DNA of 64,000 nt from an uncultured Carboxylicivirga sp. (GCA_947491945.1 CANLLN010000003.1:1-64000); one strand, 5' to 3'; shown: positions 26,186 to 36,407, numbered from the stretch's first letter. Translations and numbers: made by a program. Notes: a model not told the origin generated them from the sequence alone.

Positions 26186-26602
26186 TTGTTACACATTTAA
26201 CATTATGGTGTAAATATAGTTAACTTTATTTGTTTGGGATAGTAACACCCAAGTGAAGTAAATGTTTACGAAGGCTGCTTGGCTAGGCTCTCGCAATAAT
26301 AAAGCTTTTAATAAGTTGAAGTCTTGAATAGGTGAATTGTGAAATTCGTAGAAAAGAAGAAGAGGATTTCTATGATGGTTTATCGCTACTCGTAATGCGG
26401 AACTGATGCGCTTATTAAAGGTTTAGATATGAGGAGTAACAAGTAGTAAGTTCTGAAAGATCCGTTTAATTAAGTATATAGGGAACGGTTCTTTATACGC
26501 ACCTTACAAAAGAGAACCGTTCCCAAGAACTTATTGTATTTATAGGCCTTAGTATTCCCTGCTTAGTATTGCCAATTAAAATGCTTTTTGCTATAAATAT
26601 TC
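26186..26602. other. Gene-free stretch with one inverted repeat
   Basis: About 420 AT-rich bases between the deaminase lipoprotein and the sigma factor. No convincing frame, tRNA or riboswitch is seen. The only strong element is the inverted repeat at 26481-26524. Confidence 0.6.
26481..26524 (+). promoter_or_regulatory. 12-bp perfect inverted repeat upstream of the sigma factor
   Basis: GGGAACGGTTCT / AGAACCGTTCCC separated by 20 bases, about 100 bases before the sigma-factor start. It has no T-run, so it looks more like an operator or a structured RNA leader than a terminator. The protein that would bind it is unknown. Confidence 0.5.
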
Positions 26603-26610
26603 TAAATTTG
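26603..26610 (+). promoter_or_regulatory. Candidate -7 box of the ECF sigma gene
   Basis: TAAATTTG fits TAnnTTTG and predicts a start near 26617, very close to the first possible start codons (TTG 26626, GTG 26635). Confidence 0.45.
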
Positions 26611-26625
26611 TTTTTTTTATAAAAA

Positions 26626-27213
26626 TTGGCATTCGTGAAACATTTAGAATTAGAAGAAGTATTAATTAAGTTGGCTAAAGATAATGAGGCCTCATTGGAG
26701 GAACTCTTTAACTATTATTATCCCAGATTATATAGTTTCTCAAAATCCTTTCTAAAGTTTGACGAGGGTATTGATGACATCTTACAAGAAGTTTTCGTGA
26801 AAATATGGCAAAAAAGGAAGAGCATCAATTCTGCAAATACTTTTAATTCGTACATCTTTACCATTACGCGAAACTTGCTCTTGAATGAATTGAGGACGCG
26901 TCTTAATAATGAAAACTTAAAAGAGGAAGTTAAAAGACTGTCCCTTGCATCGGAATATTCTTCTGTTGACCAAATTGAGTACAGCGAATTAAGGAAAAAA
27001 ACAAATCAATTAATTGAAGAACTACCAGAGCGGCAAAAAGAAATATTTGTTTTAAGTCGTACCGAAGGTTTAACACATAAAGAGATTGCAGAAAAATTAG
27101 GGATAACAACCAAAACTGTTGAATATCACATATCCCTTGCTATTAGATATATAAAAGAAAATCTTAAAAGCTACGGGGTGGTGGCAATGCTTTATTTTTA
27201 TCTTTTTTTCTAA
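26626..27213 (+). CDS. ECF-type RNA polymerase sigma factor (sigma-70 family, Bacteroidota SusC/D type)
   Basis: About 195-residue alternative sigma factor. Region 2 includes FDEGIDDILQEVFVKIWQKR; region 4 includes LPERQKEIFVLSRTEGLTHKEIAEKLGITTKTVEYHI, a helix-turn-helix. It starts from TTG (26626) or GTG (26635); no ATG fits. The FecR gene follows after 65 bases, then susC/susD, the classic trans-envelope switch in which substrate binding by the SusC STN domain releases the sigma factor. It should control the downstream glycerophosphodiester genes. Confidence 0.93.
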   Translation: MAFVKHLELEEVLIKLAKDNEASLEELFNYYYPRLYSFSKSFLKFDEGIDDILQEVFVKIWQKRKSINSANTFNSYIFTITRNLLLNELRTRLNNENLKEEVKRLSLASEYSSVDQIEYSELRKKTNQLIEELPERQKEIFVLSRTEGLTHKEIAEKLGITTKTVEYHISLAIRYIKENLKSYGVVAMLYFYLFF

Positions 27214-27278
27214 TTTTTTCAATTTCTCACTAGGGATAGACTTTTTTGCTGTGTATTAAGTACAGACGAGCATAAAGT

Positions 27279-28274
27279 ATGAAAAGTTTATTCAAGAAAT
27301 ATTATCATTCAACACTACGACCCGATGAATTTTCTGAACTGTCAGAATTACTAACTGATAAACAGAAAGAGTTGTCCATTTCAGGTTTAATGAAAGGTTT
27401 CTGGGACAATGAAATGAATGATGTAGATGTACCACCTCGAAAAAATCCATTACTTTTTAATAGAATTAAGGAAGCCATATGGATAGAGCGGAATAAAATT
27501 GCGCAAAGAAAAATACGAATTTATAGTTGGACTGTAAGTGTAGCTGCTGTTGTGGTTGTAGCTTTATTTATTAGTAACATTATCTTCTATCAGCAGGTTG
27601 ATCCCCACAAATATGCTTCACAGCTGCAAATACTATCGACACCTTTTGGAGCCAAAACAAATGTTGATTTACCCGATGGCTCACGAGTCTGGCTTAATTC
27701 TGGTTCAACCATCACTTATCCAGTGAAGTTTGGCAAAAGCAGATCATTATCTTTGTCAGGGGAAGCCTTCTTTGACGTAAAAAAAAGTAATAGCCCTTTT
27801 ATTGTTTCTACCCCAGATGGAGATGTGGTTGTTAAAGGAACATCATTTAACGTGAAAGCATACCCTGAAGACGGGATTTATGAAACTACCCTTATTGAGG
27901 GAGCCGTAGACTTCAAACCTAAAGATGAAACAGGCGTGTTATCACTAAAGCCTGGCGATCAGCTTAGGAAAACACAGGAAGGGTTTTCTATTAGGGAAGT
28001 TGATGTCAAATTGTCAACATGCTGGATGGAAGGCAAATTAATCTTTAATCGTGAACCATTTCCAACTTTAATCACAAAACTGGAGCGATGGTATAATGTG
28101 AAAATAGAATATGCGGATTCTGAACTGGATAAATTATGGTATTCAGGTGTCATTGAAATGGAGAGTATCAGTGAAGTTATGAATATGATTAGTTTATCGG
28201 CGCCAGTTACTTATAACTTCGATAAGGAAGAAAGAATTTATACACTAAAATATAAAAAGGATGCAACAAAATAA
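27279..28274 (+). CDS. FecR-family anti-sigma factor
   Basis: 331-residue inner-membrane regulator. A cytoplasmic N-terminal region precedes a transmembrane helix (WTVSVAAVVVVALFISNIIF, about 85-106). The periplasmic FecR domain has LSTPFGAKTNVDLPDGSRVW, LSGEAFFDVKK and GTSFNVKAYP, then a DUF4974-type C-terminus (FPTLITKLERWYNVKIEY). It passes the signal from SusC to the sigma factor. Confidence 0.94.
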   Translation: MKSLFKKYYHSTLRPDEFSELSELLTDKQKELSISGLMKGFWDNEMNDVDVPPRKNPLLFNRIKEAIWIERNKIAQRKIRIYSWTVSVAAVVVVALFISNIIFYQQVDPHKYASQLQILSTPFGAKTNVDLPDGSRVWLNSGSTITYPVKFGKSRSLSLSGEAFFDVKKSNSPFIVSTPDGDVVVKGTSFNVKAYPEDGIYETTLIEGAVDFKPKDETGVLSLKPGDQLRKTQEGFSIREVDVKLSTCWMEGKLIFNREPFPTLITKLERWYNVKIEYADSELDKLWYSGVIEMESISEVMNMISLSAPVTYNFDKEERIYTLKYKKDATK

Positions 28275-28324
28275 TTTGCAGTACAATTTTCTATTCATGA
28301 AATGAAACACATCAACTGTAACAA

Positions 28325-28357
28325 AAAGAAGTGAGAACTGGAACTTCTCACTTCTTT
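28325..28357 (+). terminator. Hairpin between fecR and susC
   Basis: Stem AAAGAAGTGAGA / TCTCACTTCTTT (28325-28336 and 28346-28357) with a 9-nt loop. It would limit read-through from the regulators into susC, a common arrangement. Confidence 0.65.
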
Positions 28358-28406
28358 ACTCGGTTGATAAATAATCGTATTACTTATCATTTAACACTTC
28401 AAAATT

Positions 28407-31400
28407 ATGAAAAAAATCCGATGTACGCATGGGTTGAGTCCGTGTGTCGCAAAAATGCTTAGAATTATGAAGCTCTCAGTATTGCTCATGTTACTATTCA
28501 TTACAAGTGCTCTTGCTTCTGAAATCTATTCGCAAAGCACCAGCTTATCAATTAAGGTGAATAATATGAGCCTTGAAGATTTTCTGAACAAAATTGAGGA
28601 ACAGAGTGAGTTTAGCTTCTTTTATAGTGGAATTATTAATGTTGAACAAAAAGTAAGTGGAGAGTATCGTGCTAAAAAAATCACTGAGATATTAGATGAT
28701 GTCACAAGTGATTTAGGATTAAGGTATAAGATAATTGACAAACAGGTTATACTTTTTCCATTAAAAAGTGAGTCTGAAGCGGAAGTTCAACAAAATCAAC
28801 TCATTAGAAAAGTTACAGGAAGAGTTGAGGATATTTATGGAGATCCAATACCAGGTGTTAATATTTATGAAGCAGGTAATCCGCAAAATGGAGTAATTAG
28901 TGGTATTGATGGGTCATATTCGATAGACATATCTTCTGAACTGGCAGTTGTAAGCTTTTCATTTATTGGGTTTGTAACACAAGAAATCGAAGTTGCAGGA
29001 CGTAATCAGATAAATATTACCCTTGTTGAAGAAAGCATTGGATTGGATGAAGTGGTTGCTATAGGCTATGGCTATCAAAAGAAAGTTAACCTCTCGGGAG
29101 CAGTTGGTCAGCTGGATGCCAAACAAATTGAAAAGAATTTGGGAGCCAATACCAGCCAGGTGCTTCAAGGAATGATACCCAATGTTAATGTAACCTTTAG
29201 CAATGGAGGAATTAATGAGAAAGGTAATATTAATGTTCGCGGTGTCGGTTCAATAAACGGAAGTCAGCCTTTAGTTTTAATAGATGGTGTTGAGGGTGAC
29301 ATGAACATGATTAACCCGAAGGATATTCAATCCATTTCTGTTTTAAAGGACGCAGCATCAGCATCAATATATGGTGCGCGTGCAGCATTTGGCGTGGTAT
29401 TAATTACCACAAAAACAGGTAAGCCAGGGGATGTGAAAGTTAACTATAACGCTAACTTTGGATGGAGTTCGCCTACGATCAGAACGGATAATTTTATAAC
29501 CGATGGTTTGGAGTGGGCACGGCTAAGTGATAAACTTAGTTTGTTAGAAAACACAAGTACATACCTTGGATATGGAGAAGACGATTATGCCTATTTGGAA
29601 GCCAGGAAACAGGATCCGACACTTCCTTCTGTACTGATAAAGAATGTAGATGGTGTTGAGAAATACATACACTACGGAAATACCGATTGGTGGAGCTATA
29701 TTTATAGTGATTCGCAACCGTCACAGGAACACACCTTTAGTATTTCAGGAGGAGCAGACAGAGTAAAGTATTATCTTTCAGGTAGGTATTATAATAGAAA
29801 AGGAATATATCGTATTAATCCAGATGTCCTAGAGTCGTATACATTAAGGTCAAAAGTAAGTGTAGACTTATCAGATGCGATAACGATTAGCAATGCAACC
29901 AATATTCATCTAAGTGAATATGATAGTCCGGCAACTAATACACGCAACATAAGTGGCAGTTCAAACCATGAAGACTGGCGAAAATACACTTTTCATGCAT
30001 CACCTTTATTTAATCCAACAAATCCGGATGGTTCAATAATTATACAAGGAGCATATACCCCGAATCGTGATATTGCAGATGGAACATTTGCTGATTTGAT
30101 TTATGGAAAGAGTAGGTCGCTTGAAAAGGATTATGATGTAACTAATACAACTTCGTTAAGTATAGATATTACTAAAGGCTTAACAATAAACAGTGATTAT
30201 TCTTTTAGGAAAGGAAGTCCATCGAGCTGGGTAAGACTAATATCCACACCTCATACCAATCAACCTGGAGGTGAGGGAGTGACATTATATAAAGAAAACA
30301 AGCAGATCTATAAAGAATGGCAGTGGGAAAGAATGTATCAGGCTTTCAACGCCTATGCAAACTATGAGTTAAAAGCATCTGATAAGCATAGTTTCTCAGG
30401 AGTTATTGGCTTTAACCAAGAATGGCGTACCTGGAAAAGGAATATTGCAAGTAGGAATGGAAACTTGTCAGAAGATCTCAATTCTTTTAATCTTGCTACG
30501 GGTGAGAATATTACCCTTGAATCAGATGCTAACGAATGGGCTATTCGAGCTGCTTTTTATCGACTTAATTATAGTTTCGAGGATAAGTACCTGATTGAAT
30601 TTAATGGGCGATTTGATCTTTCTTCTAAATTTCCGAAAAATGATCGATTGGGAGTTTTTCCATCCGCTTCGGCAGCTTGGAGGATTAGTGAAGAAAACTT
30701 CTTTGAAGGAGCAAAAAGTTACATTGATAATCTAAAGCTAAGAGCTTCTTATGGTACACTGGGAAATCAAAATGTAGGTCCCTATGATTATATTTCAACC
30801 ATGGGTGTTAACCAGGGTAATTATATTTCCAATGGTGTTAAACAGAATTACTTGACAACCCCGAATCCAATATCTTCAAATTTCACATGGGAAACTTCTG
30901 AAACAATTGATTTTGGTGTTGATATTACAGCCCTAAATAATCGTTTTTCCGTGACGTATGACTGGTACCAACGCAATACTTACGATATGCTGACGCAGGG
31001 AAAGAAATTGCCATCAGTATTTGGAGCTAAAGAGCCGGATGAAAACGCTGCCGATTTGCGCACACGAGGATTTGAGTTATCACTCAACTGGAATAGTCGT
31101 TTTGCAGTTGGTAGCAGTGACTTAAATTACAGCATAGGACTGGTGTTAGCAGATTACACAACTGTTATTACAAAGTTTGATAATCCTAATGGCGATATTG
31201 AACAATTTTATGTAGGTCAGGAGGTTGGTGAAGTATGGGGTTATACTTTTGATGGCTTCTTTCAAAGCGATGATGAGTATCTGACTCACGCAGATCAGTT
31301 ACGTGTTAACCGACGAATTCACGAGAATTACCTTATTAATCATCCGGTAGCAGGCGATATTAAATTTGCCGACCTTAATAGCGATGGTATCATTAGCGCA

Positions 31401-31979
31401 GGGGAGCGCACACTTAATGATCATGGTGATTTAAAGAGAATTGGTAATACAACTCCACGTTATACCTATGGAATTAACCTTGGAGCTGATTATGTTGGAT
31501 TTGATTTCCAGGCTTTCTTTCAGGGCGTTTGGAGTCAGGATTGGTGGCCGGGGAAAGATAATGGTTACTTTTTCGGGCCTTTTTCACGTCAATATCAAAA
31601 CTTCTACCCTGAAAGCATCGAGGCGAACTCATGGACCCCTGATAATAGAGATGCCTATTTCCCAAGGTTAGCTGTCTATTCTACGATAAACCAAGGGCTT
31701 GAAGGTTCACAACTTGGAGTTCCCTCCGATAGATACTTGCAGGATGTTGGATATATCCGCTTAAAAAACATAACCCTTGGATATACACTTCCAAAAAGTT
31801 GGACAAGTAAAGTAAAGCTTGAGAAAGTACGCATTTATTCTTCCGGCTCTAATCTACTAACTTTTTCCAAGTTATTTAAAAACAACCCTGATCGCACTGT
31901 TGATCCGGAGCAATTAGGCAATGGCAATGCTTATCCATTTAGTAAAACAATCGTTTTTGGTATTGACATTAACTTTTAA
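28407..31979 (+). CDS. SusC-family TonB-dependent receptor with STN signalling domain
   Basis: Outer-membrane transporter of 1190 residues. After the signal peptide (SVLLMLLFITSALASEIYSQ) comes an STN signalling domain (~48-118: MSLEDFLNKIEEQSEFSFFY), then a carboxypeptidase-regulatory-like domain (GRVEDIYGDPIPGVNIYEAG). The plug has VAIGYGYQKKVNLSGAVGQL and VLIDGVEGDMNMINPKDIQS, followed by SISVLKDAASASIYGARAAFG. The long barrel ends FGIDINF. The STN domain fits the upstream sigma/FecR pair. It is paired with susD 11 bases later. Substrate is inferred from downstream enzymes to be a glycerophosphodiester-bearing molecule. Confidence 0.95.
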   Translation: MKKIRCTHGLSPCVAKMLRIMKLSVLLMLLFITSALASEIYSQSTSLSIKVNNMSLEDFLNKIEEQSEFSFFYSGIINVEQKVSGEYRAKKITEILDDVTSDLGLRYKIIDKQVILFPLKSESEAEVQQNQLIRKVTGRVEDIYGDPIPGVNIYEAGNPQNGVISGIDGSYSIDISSELAVVSFSFIGFVTQEIEVAGRNQINITLVEESIGLDEVVAIGYGYQKKVNLSGAVGQLDAKQIEKNLGANTSQVLQGMIPNVNVTFSNGGINEKGNINVRGVGSINGSQPLVLIDGVEGDMNMINPKDIQSISVLKDAASASIYGARAAFGVVLITTKTGKPGDVKVNYNANFGWSSPTIRTDNFITDGLEWARLSDKLSLLENTSTYLGYGEDDYAYLEARKQDPTLPSVLIKNVDGVEKYIHYGNTDWWSYIYSDSQPSQEHTFSISGGADRVKYYLSGRYYNRKGIYRINPDVLESYTLRSKVSVDLSDAITISNATNIHLSEYDSPATNTRNISGSSNHEDWRKYTFHASPLFNPTNPDGSIIIQGAYTPNRDIADGTFADLIYGKSRSLEKDYDVTNTTSLSIDITKGLTINSDYSFRKGSPSSWVRLISTPHTNQPGGEGVTLYKENKQIYKEWQWERMYQAFNAYANYELKASDKHSFSGVIGFNQEWRTWKRNIASRNGNLSEDLNSFNLATGENITLESDANEWAIRAAFYRLNYSFEDKYLIEFNGRFDLSSKFPKNDRLGVFPSASAAWRISEENFFEGAKSYIDNLKLRASYGTLGNQNVGPYDYISTMGVNQGNYISNGVKQNYLTTPNPISSNFTWETSETIDFGVDITALNNRFSVTYDWYQRNTYDMLTQGKKLPSVFGAKEPDENAADLRTRGFELSLNWNSRFAVGSSDLNYSIGLVLADYTTVITKFDNPNGDIEQFYVGQEVGEVWGYTFDGFFQSDDEYLTHADQLRVNRRIHENYLINHPVAGDIKFADLNSDGIISAGERTLNDHGDLKRIGNTTPRYTYGINLGADYVGFDFQAFFQGVWSQDWWPGKDNGYFFGPFSRQYQNFYPESIEANSWTPDNRDAYFPRLAVYSTINQGLEGSQLGVPSDRYLQDVGYIRLKNITLGYTLPKSWTSKVKLEKVRIYSSGSNLLTFSKLFKNNPDRTVDPEQLGNGNAYPFSKTIVFGIDINF

Positions 31980-31990
31980 AACGTAGGAAC

Positions 31991-33739
31991 ATGAAAAGAG
32001 TAATATATATGTTAATAGTGGCAGTAGGGTTTATTTCTTGTAACGATAATTTCTTAGATCGTTACCCTATTGCTGAAATCGCTCCAGAAAATTCATTTAA
32101 GACGGAGCAAGATTTAAAGCTTTATACCAATAGCTTTTATAATGATTTACCATCTATTAATGATATCGTAAAAAGTGATAATATATCTGATAATGTATTA
32201 TACAATGGGGTTCCGGGCGAACAGTCAGGACTTAGAATTGTACCTTCAGAAGCTGGCAGTGGTGGATGGAGTTGGAGCGACTTGCGAAAAATTAATACCT
32301 TTTTTAAGTATTATGAGCAGTGCGATAGTGAAGTAGCAAAAAGAGAATATAGTGGCGTAGCATATTTTTTCAGGGCCTGGTTTTACTTCGAAAAAGTAAA
32401 ACGTTTTGGTGATGTGCCATGGTATACAGAAGTAGTAGGTAGTGGTGATACGGAACTGCTGACTAAGCCAAGAGATTCAAGAGTGCTCGTAATTGATAAT
32501 ATCATTGCTGATCTCGATGCTGCTATTGAAAATTTAAATGATGATAAAGCATCCGATAAAGTCACTAAGTGGGCAGCTTTGGCATTAAAGTCACGCGTGT
32601 GTCTTTTCGAGGGTACTTTTAGGAAATATCATTCTGATTTGAACTTGCCGGATTCAGACAAGCTGTTAGAACTTAGCTGGCAGGCTGCGCAAGAAGTTAT
32701 TGATAAGAGTCCCTATTCATTGTATGAAACCGGTAATCCGCATCTCGACTACAGAGATTTATTTGCATCAAACGACCTCAAAGAAACCGAAGTCATTCTG
32801 GGAAGACGATACAGTAGTGATTTAGATGTAATCCATAGTATCAATTATTATTTCACTTCCGCTACTCAGCAGGATGTTGGTTTGAGTAAAACACTCATAA
32901 ATAGTTACCTGATGAGTAATGGAAGTGCCTTTACAGATCAGGCTGGTTATGAGTTAATAGAGTTTGTTAATGAAACCAAGAACAGGGACAGGCGCTTAGA
33001 GCAAACCATCCGAACGCCAGGCTATATGCGTATTGGAGGAGATATGGAGTTATTACCCGATTTCTCTGCATCGATGACTGGTTACCAGGTCGTTAAATTT
33101 GTTTCCGATGAGCGTCAGGATGGAAACCAGTCGAGTTACCAGGATGTACCTATCATTCGTTTTGCAGAAGTGTTGCTGAACTATGCAGAAGCGCGAGCTG
33201 AGTTAGGGATAATTGATCAGGCTGATGTAGATAAATCTATTCGTTTGATACGAAATCGTGTTGGCATGCCAAACCTTGATGTTGCAAATGCTAATAGTAA
33301 TCCTGACTCCTATCTTGCTAATCAATATCCAAATGTAATAGGAGATAATAAAGGCATTGTGCTTGAGGTGAGAAGAGAACGTCGCATAGAGTTAGCCATG
33401 GAAGGATTCCGCTATAATGACCTAATGAGATGGAAGGCTGGTAAAATATTGGAAGAATATATTGTAGGTATGTATTTCCCTTCATTGGGAGAGTTTGACC
33501 TGGATGGAGATGGTACCATGGATGTACTGCTTTACGAAGGTGATGAGCCTCCATCAACAGCTACTCAAAAGATAAAATTAGGCGATGTGTTTACACTTAC
33601 AAATGGTGATGGTGGTAACCTGGTTGCCTTCACAGATCGTGAAAAAAGCTTTGATGAGTCAAGAGATTATCTCTATCCTATACCGTCGGGTGATATTTTA
33701 TTAAATCCGGCTTTAGAACAAAATCGAAATTGGAAATAA
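31991..33739 (+). CDS. SusD/RagB-family surface substrate-binding lipoprotein
   Basis: 582-residue lipoprotein (IVAVGFISC, C17) with the SusD opening NFLDRYPIAEIAPENSFKT and the TPR-like body motif YFFRAWFYFEKVKRFGDVPW; RFAEVLLNYAEARAELG and VRRERRIELAMEGFRYNDL are in the C-terminal half. It forms the lid of the SusC channel and binds the ligand. It is the second gene of the SusCD pair. Confidence 0.95.
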   Translation: MKRVIYMLIVAVGFISCNDNFLDRYPIAEIAPENSFKTEQDLKLYTNSFYNDLPSINDIVKSDNISDNVLYNGVPGEQSGLRIVPSEAGSGGWSWSDLRKINTFFKYYEQCDSEVAKREYSGVAYFFRAWFYFEKVKRFGDVPWYTEVVGSGDTELLTKPRDSRVLVIDNIIADLDAAIENLNDDKASDKVTKWAALALKSRVCLFEGTFRKYHSDLNLPDSDKLLELSWQAAQEVIDKSPYSLYETGNPHLDYRDLFASNDLKETEVILGRRYSSDLDVIHSINYYFTSATQQDVGLSKTLINSYLMSNGSAFTDQAGYELIEFVNETKNRDRRLEQTIRTPGYMRIGGDMELLPDFSASMTGYQVVKFVSDERQDGNQSSYQDVPIIRFAEVLLNYAEARAELGIIDQADVDKSIRLIRNRVGMPNLDVANANSNPDSYLANQYPNVIGDNKGIVLEVRRERRIELAMEGFRYNDLMRWKAGKILEEYIVGMYFPSLGEFDLDGDGTMDVLLYEGDEPPSTATQKIKLGDVFTLTNGDGGNLVAFTDREKSFDESRDYLYPIPSGDILLNPALEQNRNWK

Positions 33740-33761
33740 TCAATTATGCTAAATCTCAACC

Positions 33762-34913
33762 ATGAATCGATCACTGACAAAATTCTGTTTCCTAGCTTTA
33801 TCATCACTTGCAATGATGTTAAGCATAATCCTTTGTAATAGTTGTTCAAAGGCGGATAGTGGGGTACAAATAAAACCTCAGGCAGAATTTAGTTACCTGA
33901 ATACTAAACTGCTGGTTGGTGAACCTGTACAATTTGCTAACGAATCTTTAAACACTAATGAGTCAACAACTTTTTATTGGGAGTTTGGCGATGGAAATAC
34001 TTCTTTAGAAGAGACTCCAACTCATGTTTATGATGAATTAGGAAAGTACATGGTATCTTTGACCGTTACTAACAATGGCATTGAGCCTGTTCGCAAATCC
34101 CTTGAGATAATGGTGTGCTTATCAAACACTATTCCGGGCAGAACGGGGTTGAGGTCGCGTCTAAATAATCTGGATAGTAAAATTATGGTTTGCGCACATC
34201 GCGCAAACCATTACACTACACCGGAGAATTCGATTGCTGCCCTTGAAGCCTCCATCAGTGAAGGCATTGCTTTTGCCGAAATTGACATCAAGCAAAGTAA
34301 GGATGGAAAACTGGTGTTGATGCACGATAATACCATCGATCGTACGACAAGTGGAAGTGGAGGTGTGAATGAATACACCTTTGATGAGTTAAAACAGTTT
34401 AATCTGGAACATAATGGCAATCTTACATCACAACAAATTCCTTCTTTTGCTGAGATTTTAGAAGCAGCAAGAGGGAAAATCTATCTTGATTTAGATGTGA
34501 AGATTGAAAATTTCATCAAGGTATACAACGAGGTTAAACTTTATGGTATGGTCGATCAGGTAATGTTTACTGTCGATAATATTTCTACGGCCAAAAGTCT
34601 TGTCGATAATGATGAGCGAGTGATAGTGATGCCAATTATTAATAACCAGCAGGATATTCAAAAGTATAATATGGCAGGATTGAACCTGGCCGTGTTGCAT
34701 TATACATCCAGTTCTTTTAATAACGAGCTTATTACTGTTGCTCACAATAAAAACCTTCAGGTTTTCAGGTTAGTATATGTGAATTCAAACACAACACCAG
34801 AGTCTGATTCTTACAGGCAGATGGATAAGTTTGTTGAGTTAAAAGGTAACATCGTACAAACGGATTACCCGGTTGAAGTAAAGGCGTTTTTACAAAGTAA
34901 CAATGTGAATTAA
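33762..34913 (+). CDS. PKD-domain glycerophosphodiester phosphodiesterase lipoprotein
   Basis: 383 residues. Lipoprotein signal ending CNSC (C28), a PKD domain (~36-120: FYWEFGDGNTSLEETPTHVY), then a glycerophosphodiester phosphodiesterase domain with AHRANHYTTPENSIAALE, AEIDIKQSKDGKLVLMHDNT and IDRTTSGSG. It hydrolyses glycerophosphodiesters to glycerol 3-phosphate and an alcohol in the known family. A surface or periplasmic location is expected. In the usual HRG motif the Gly is Ala here (AHRA), worth noting but probably tolerated. It follows susD by 22 bases. Confidence 0.9.
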   Translation: MNRSLTKFCFLALSSLAMMLSIILCNSCSKADSGVQIKPQAEFSYLNTKLLVGEPVQFANESLNTNESTTFYWEFGDGNTSLEETPTHVYDELGKYMVSLTVTNNGIEPVRKSLEIMVCLSNTIPGRTGLRSRLNNLDSKIMVCAHRANHYTTPENSIAALEASISEGIAFAEIDIKQSKDGKLVLMHDNTIDRTTSGSGGVNEYTFDELKQFNLEHNGNLTSQQIPSFAEILEAARGKIYLDLDVKIENFIKVYNEVKLYGMVDQVMFTVDNISTAKSLVDNDERVIVMPIINNQQDIQKYNMAGLNLAVLHYTSSSFNNELITVAHNKNLQVFRLVYVNSNTTPESDSYRQMDKFVELKGNIVQTDYPVEVKAFLQSNNVN

Positions 34914-34925
34914 AAAAGACAAGTA

Positions 34926-36380
34926 ATGAAAAATCATATTATTAATATAATCATATTGGCTTCATTTTTTGCACTCTTTTCGTGCGAAGATGATGAAGTA
35001 ATTGACACCAAACCTGTTGCTGCATTTAAAATGAGCGAACAAGTTGTTGTTGAGGGAGAAGCAGTGATATTTACCGATTTATCATTTGATGAAAATGGTT
35101 CTGTCGAGACGTGGAACTGGAATTTTGGTGATGGTCAAACGTCAACTGAACAATCTCCTGTTTATACATACCAAGCCATAGGTGAATATACAGTCACATT
35201 AACTGTTATTGATAATACCGGGCAAAGCAATTTTAATGAGTGCTCCAAGGTTGTAACAATGATGGAGGAGTCAACAGCAACTAAAAATCCAGAAATTGTT
35301 TGGGCGTATGCTGTACCATACAAAACGAATCAATCATCATTAGCTGTGGCCAACGACGGAACAGTTTATTTCGGGACTGATGGAAAATCGAGTGACCCTA
35401 CAAGAGGCGATTACAATATTTTTGCTGTTCAGAATGGGAGCTTGAAATGGGGGCATTTAAGCGATGAAGTAGTGCGTTCTTCACCTTCAATTGCTGATGA
35501 TGGTTCAATTTATATCGGTGATTATAATGGCGATTTATTTGCTTTTAATCCGGATGGAAGTCAGAAATGGAAAGCGACCTATAAGCGCTTTAAATATGCT
35601 TCTCCAGCCATTGGTGCCGATGGTACTATATACATTGGAGGAGGCGATAAGGATAATTATTTCAGGGCAATTAGCCCAATCGATGGTAATTTGAAATGGG
35701 AATTTGAAGCGGTTGGTAAAGTACGCTCCACACCAGCAATCGATAGCGACGGTATAATCTATTTCTCTGATTACAATACGCTGTATGCGCTAAATGAAGA
35801 TGGAACTGAGAAGTGGAGAACTGTATATGGTGATTACACAGCTTGTGCAACGGTTTTAATTGAGAGTGCTAAAACCATTTATGTAGCCGATAAAACGGAT
35901 CATTTAGTGGCATTTAACATGGAAGATGGAACCATTAAATGGAAAAATAATTATTCGGCCACTGATAAAACGGAGAATGGTGGTCCTGCAGTTGCATCGG
36001 ATGGTACTGTTTATCTTGGTGGTGAGGATGGCAAAATGATAGCCTATAATCCTGAAGACGGCACGCCTAAATGGGAGTTTGAAGCCAAAGGAAAAATTAA
36101 AGCTGTGCCGGCCATTGATAATTATGGTAATCTTTATTTTGGTGATGAGGCCGGTTTCTTTTATGTAATTGATGATGAAGGTAACACCAAATGGAAGGCC
36201 ACACAACTAGATGGAGCTATAAGTACTTCGGCTGCCATCGGTAAGGATGGAACCATTTATGTATTAACAGCAAATTCTGATAGCAAAGGTACACTGTATG
36301 CTTTAAGAACGAAAGCTACAGGATTAGCTGAAGAAGGCTGGCCAATGCGTTCAAAAAATGCAGCCCATTCAGGTCGATAA
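34926..36380 (+). CDS. PKD-domain lipoprotein with PQQ-like beta-propeller
   Basis: 484-residue lipoprotein (FFALFSC, C20, then EDDE, a surface-export-like acidic tail). A PKD domain (~28-110: WNWNFGDGQTSTEQSPVYTY) precedes a propeller of PQQ-type repeats, each with a Lys-Trp at the end of a strand (GSQKWKATY, GNLKWEFEAVG, GTEKWRTVYG, GTIKWKNNY, GTPKWEFEAKG, GNTKWKATQ). No catalytic residues are recognised. It is probably a surface binding or scaffold protein that works with the neighbouring phosphodiesterases; its role is unproven. Confidence 0.85.
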   Translation: MKNHIINIIILASFFALFSCEDDEVIDTKPVAAFKMSEQVVVEGEAVIFTDLSFDENGSVETWNWNFGDGQTSTEQSPVYTYQAIGEYTVTLTVIDNTGQSNFNECSKVVTMMEESTATKNPEIVWAYAVPYKTNQSSLAVANDGTVYFGTDGKSSDPTRGDYNIFAVQNGSLKWGHLSDEVVRSSPSIADDGSIYIGDYNGDLFAFNPDGSQKWKATYKRFKYASPAIGADGTIYIGGGDKDNYFRAISPIDGNLKWEFEAVGKVRSTPAIDSDGIIYFSDYNTLYALNEDGTEKWRTVYGDYTACATVLIESAKTIYVADKTDHLVAFNMEDGTIKWKNNYSATDKTENGGPAVASDGTVYLGGEDGKMIAYNPEDGTPKWEFEAKGKIKAVPAIDNYGNLYFGDEAGFFYVIDDEGNTKWKATQLDGAISTSAAIGKDGTIYVLTANSDSKGTLYALRTKATGLAEEGWPMRSKNAAHSGR

Positions 36381-36407
36381 AAAAAACTTCATATTATATA
36401 ACTAAGT

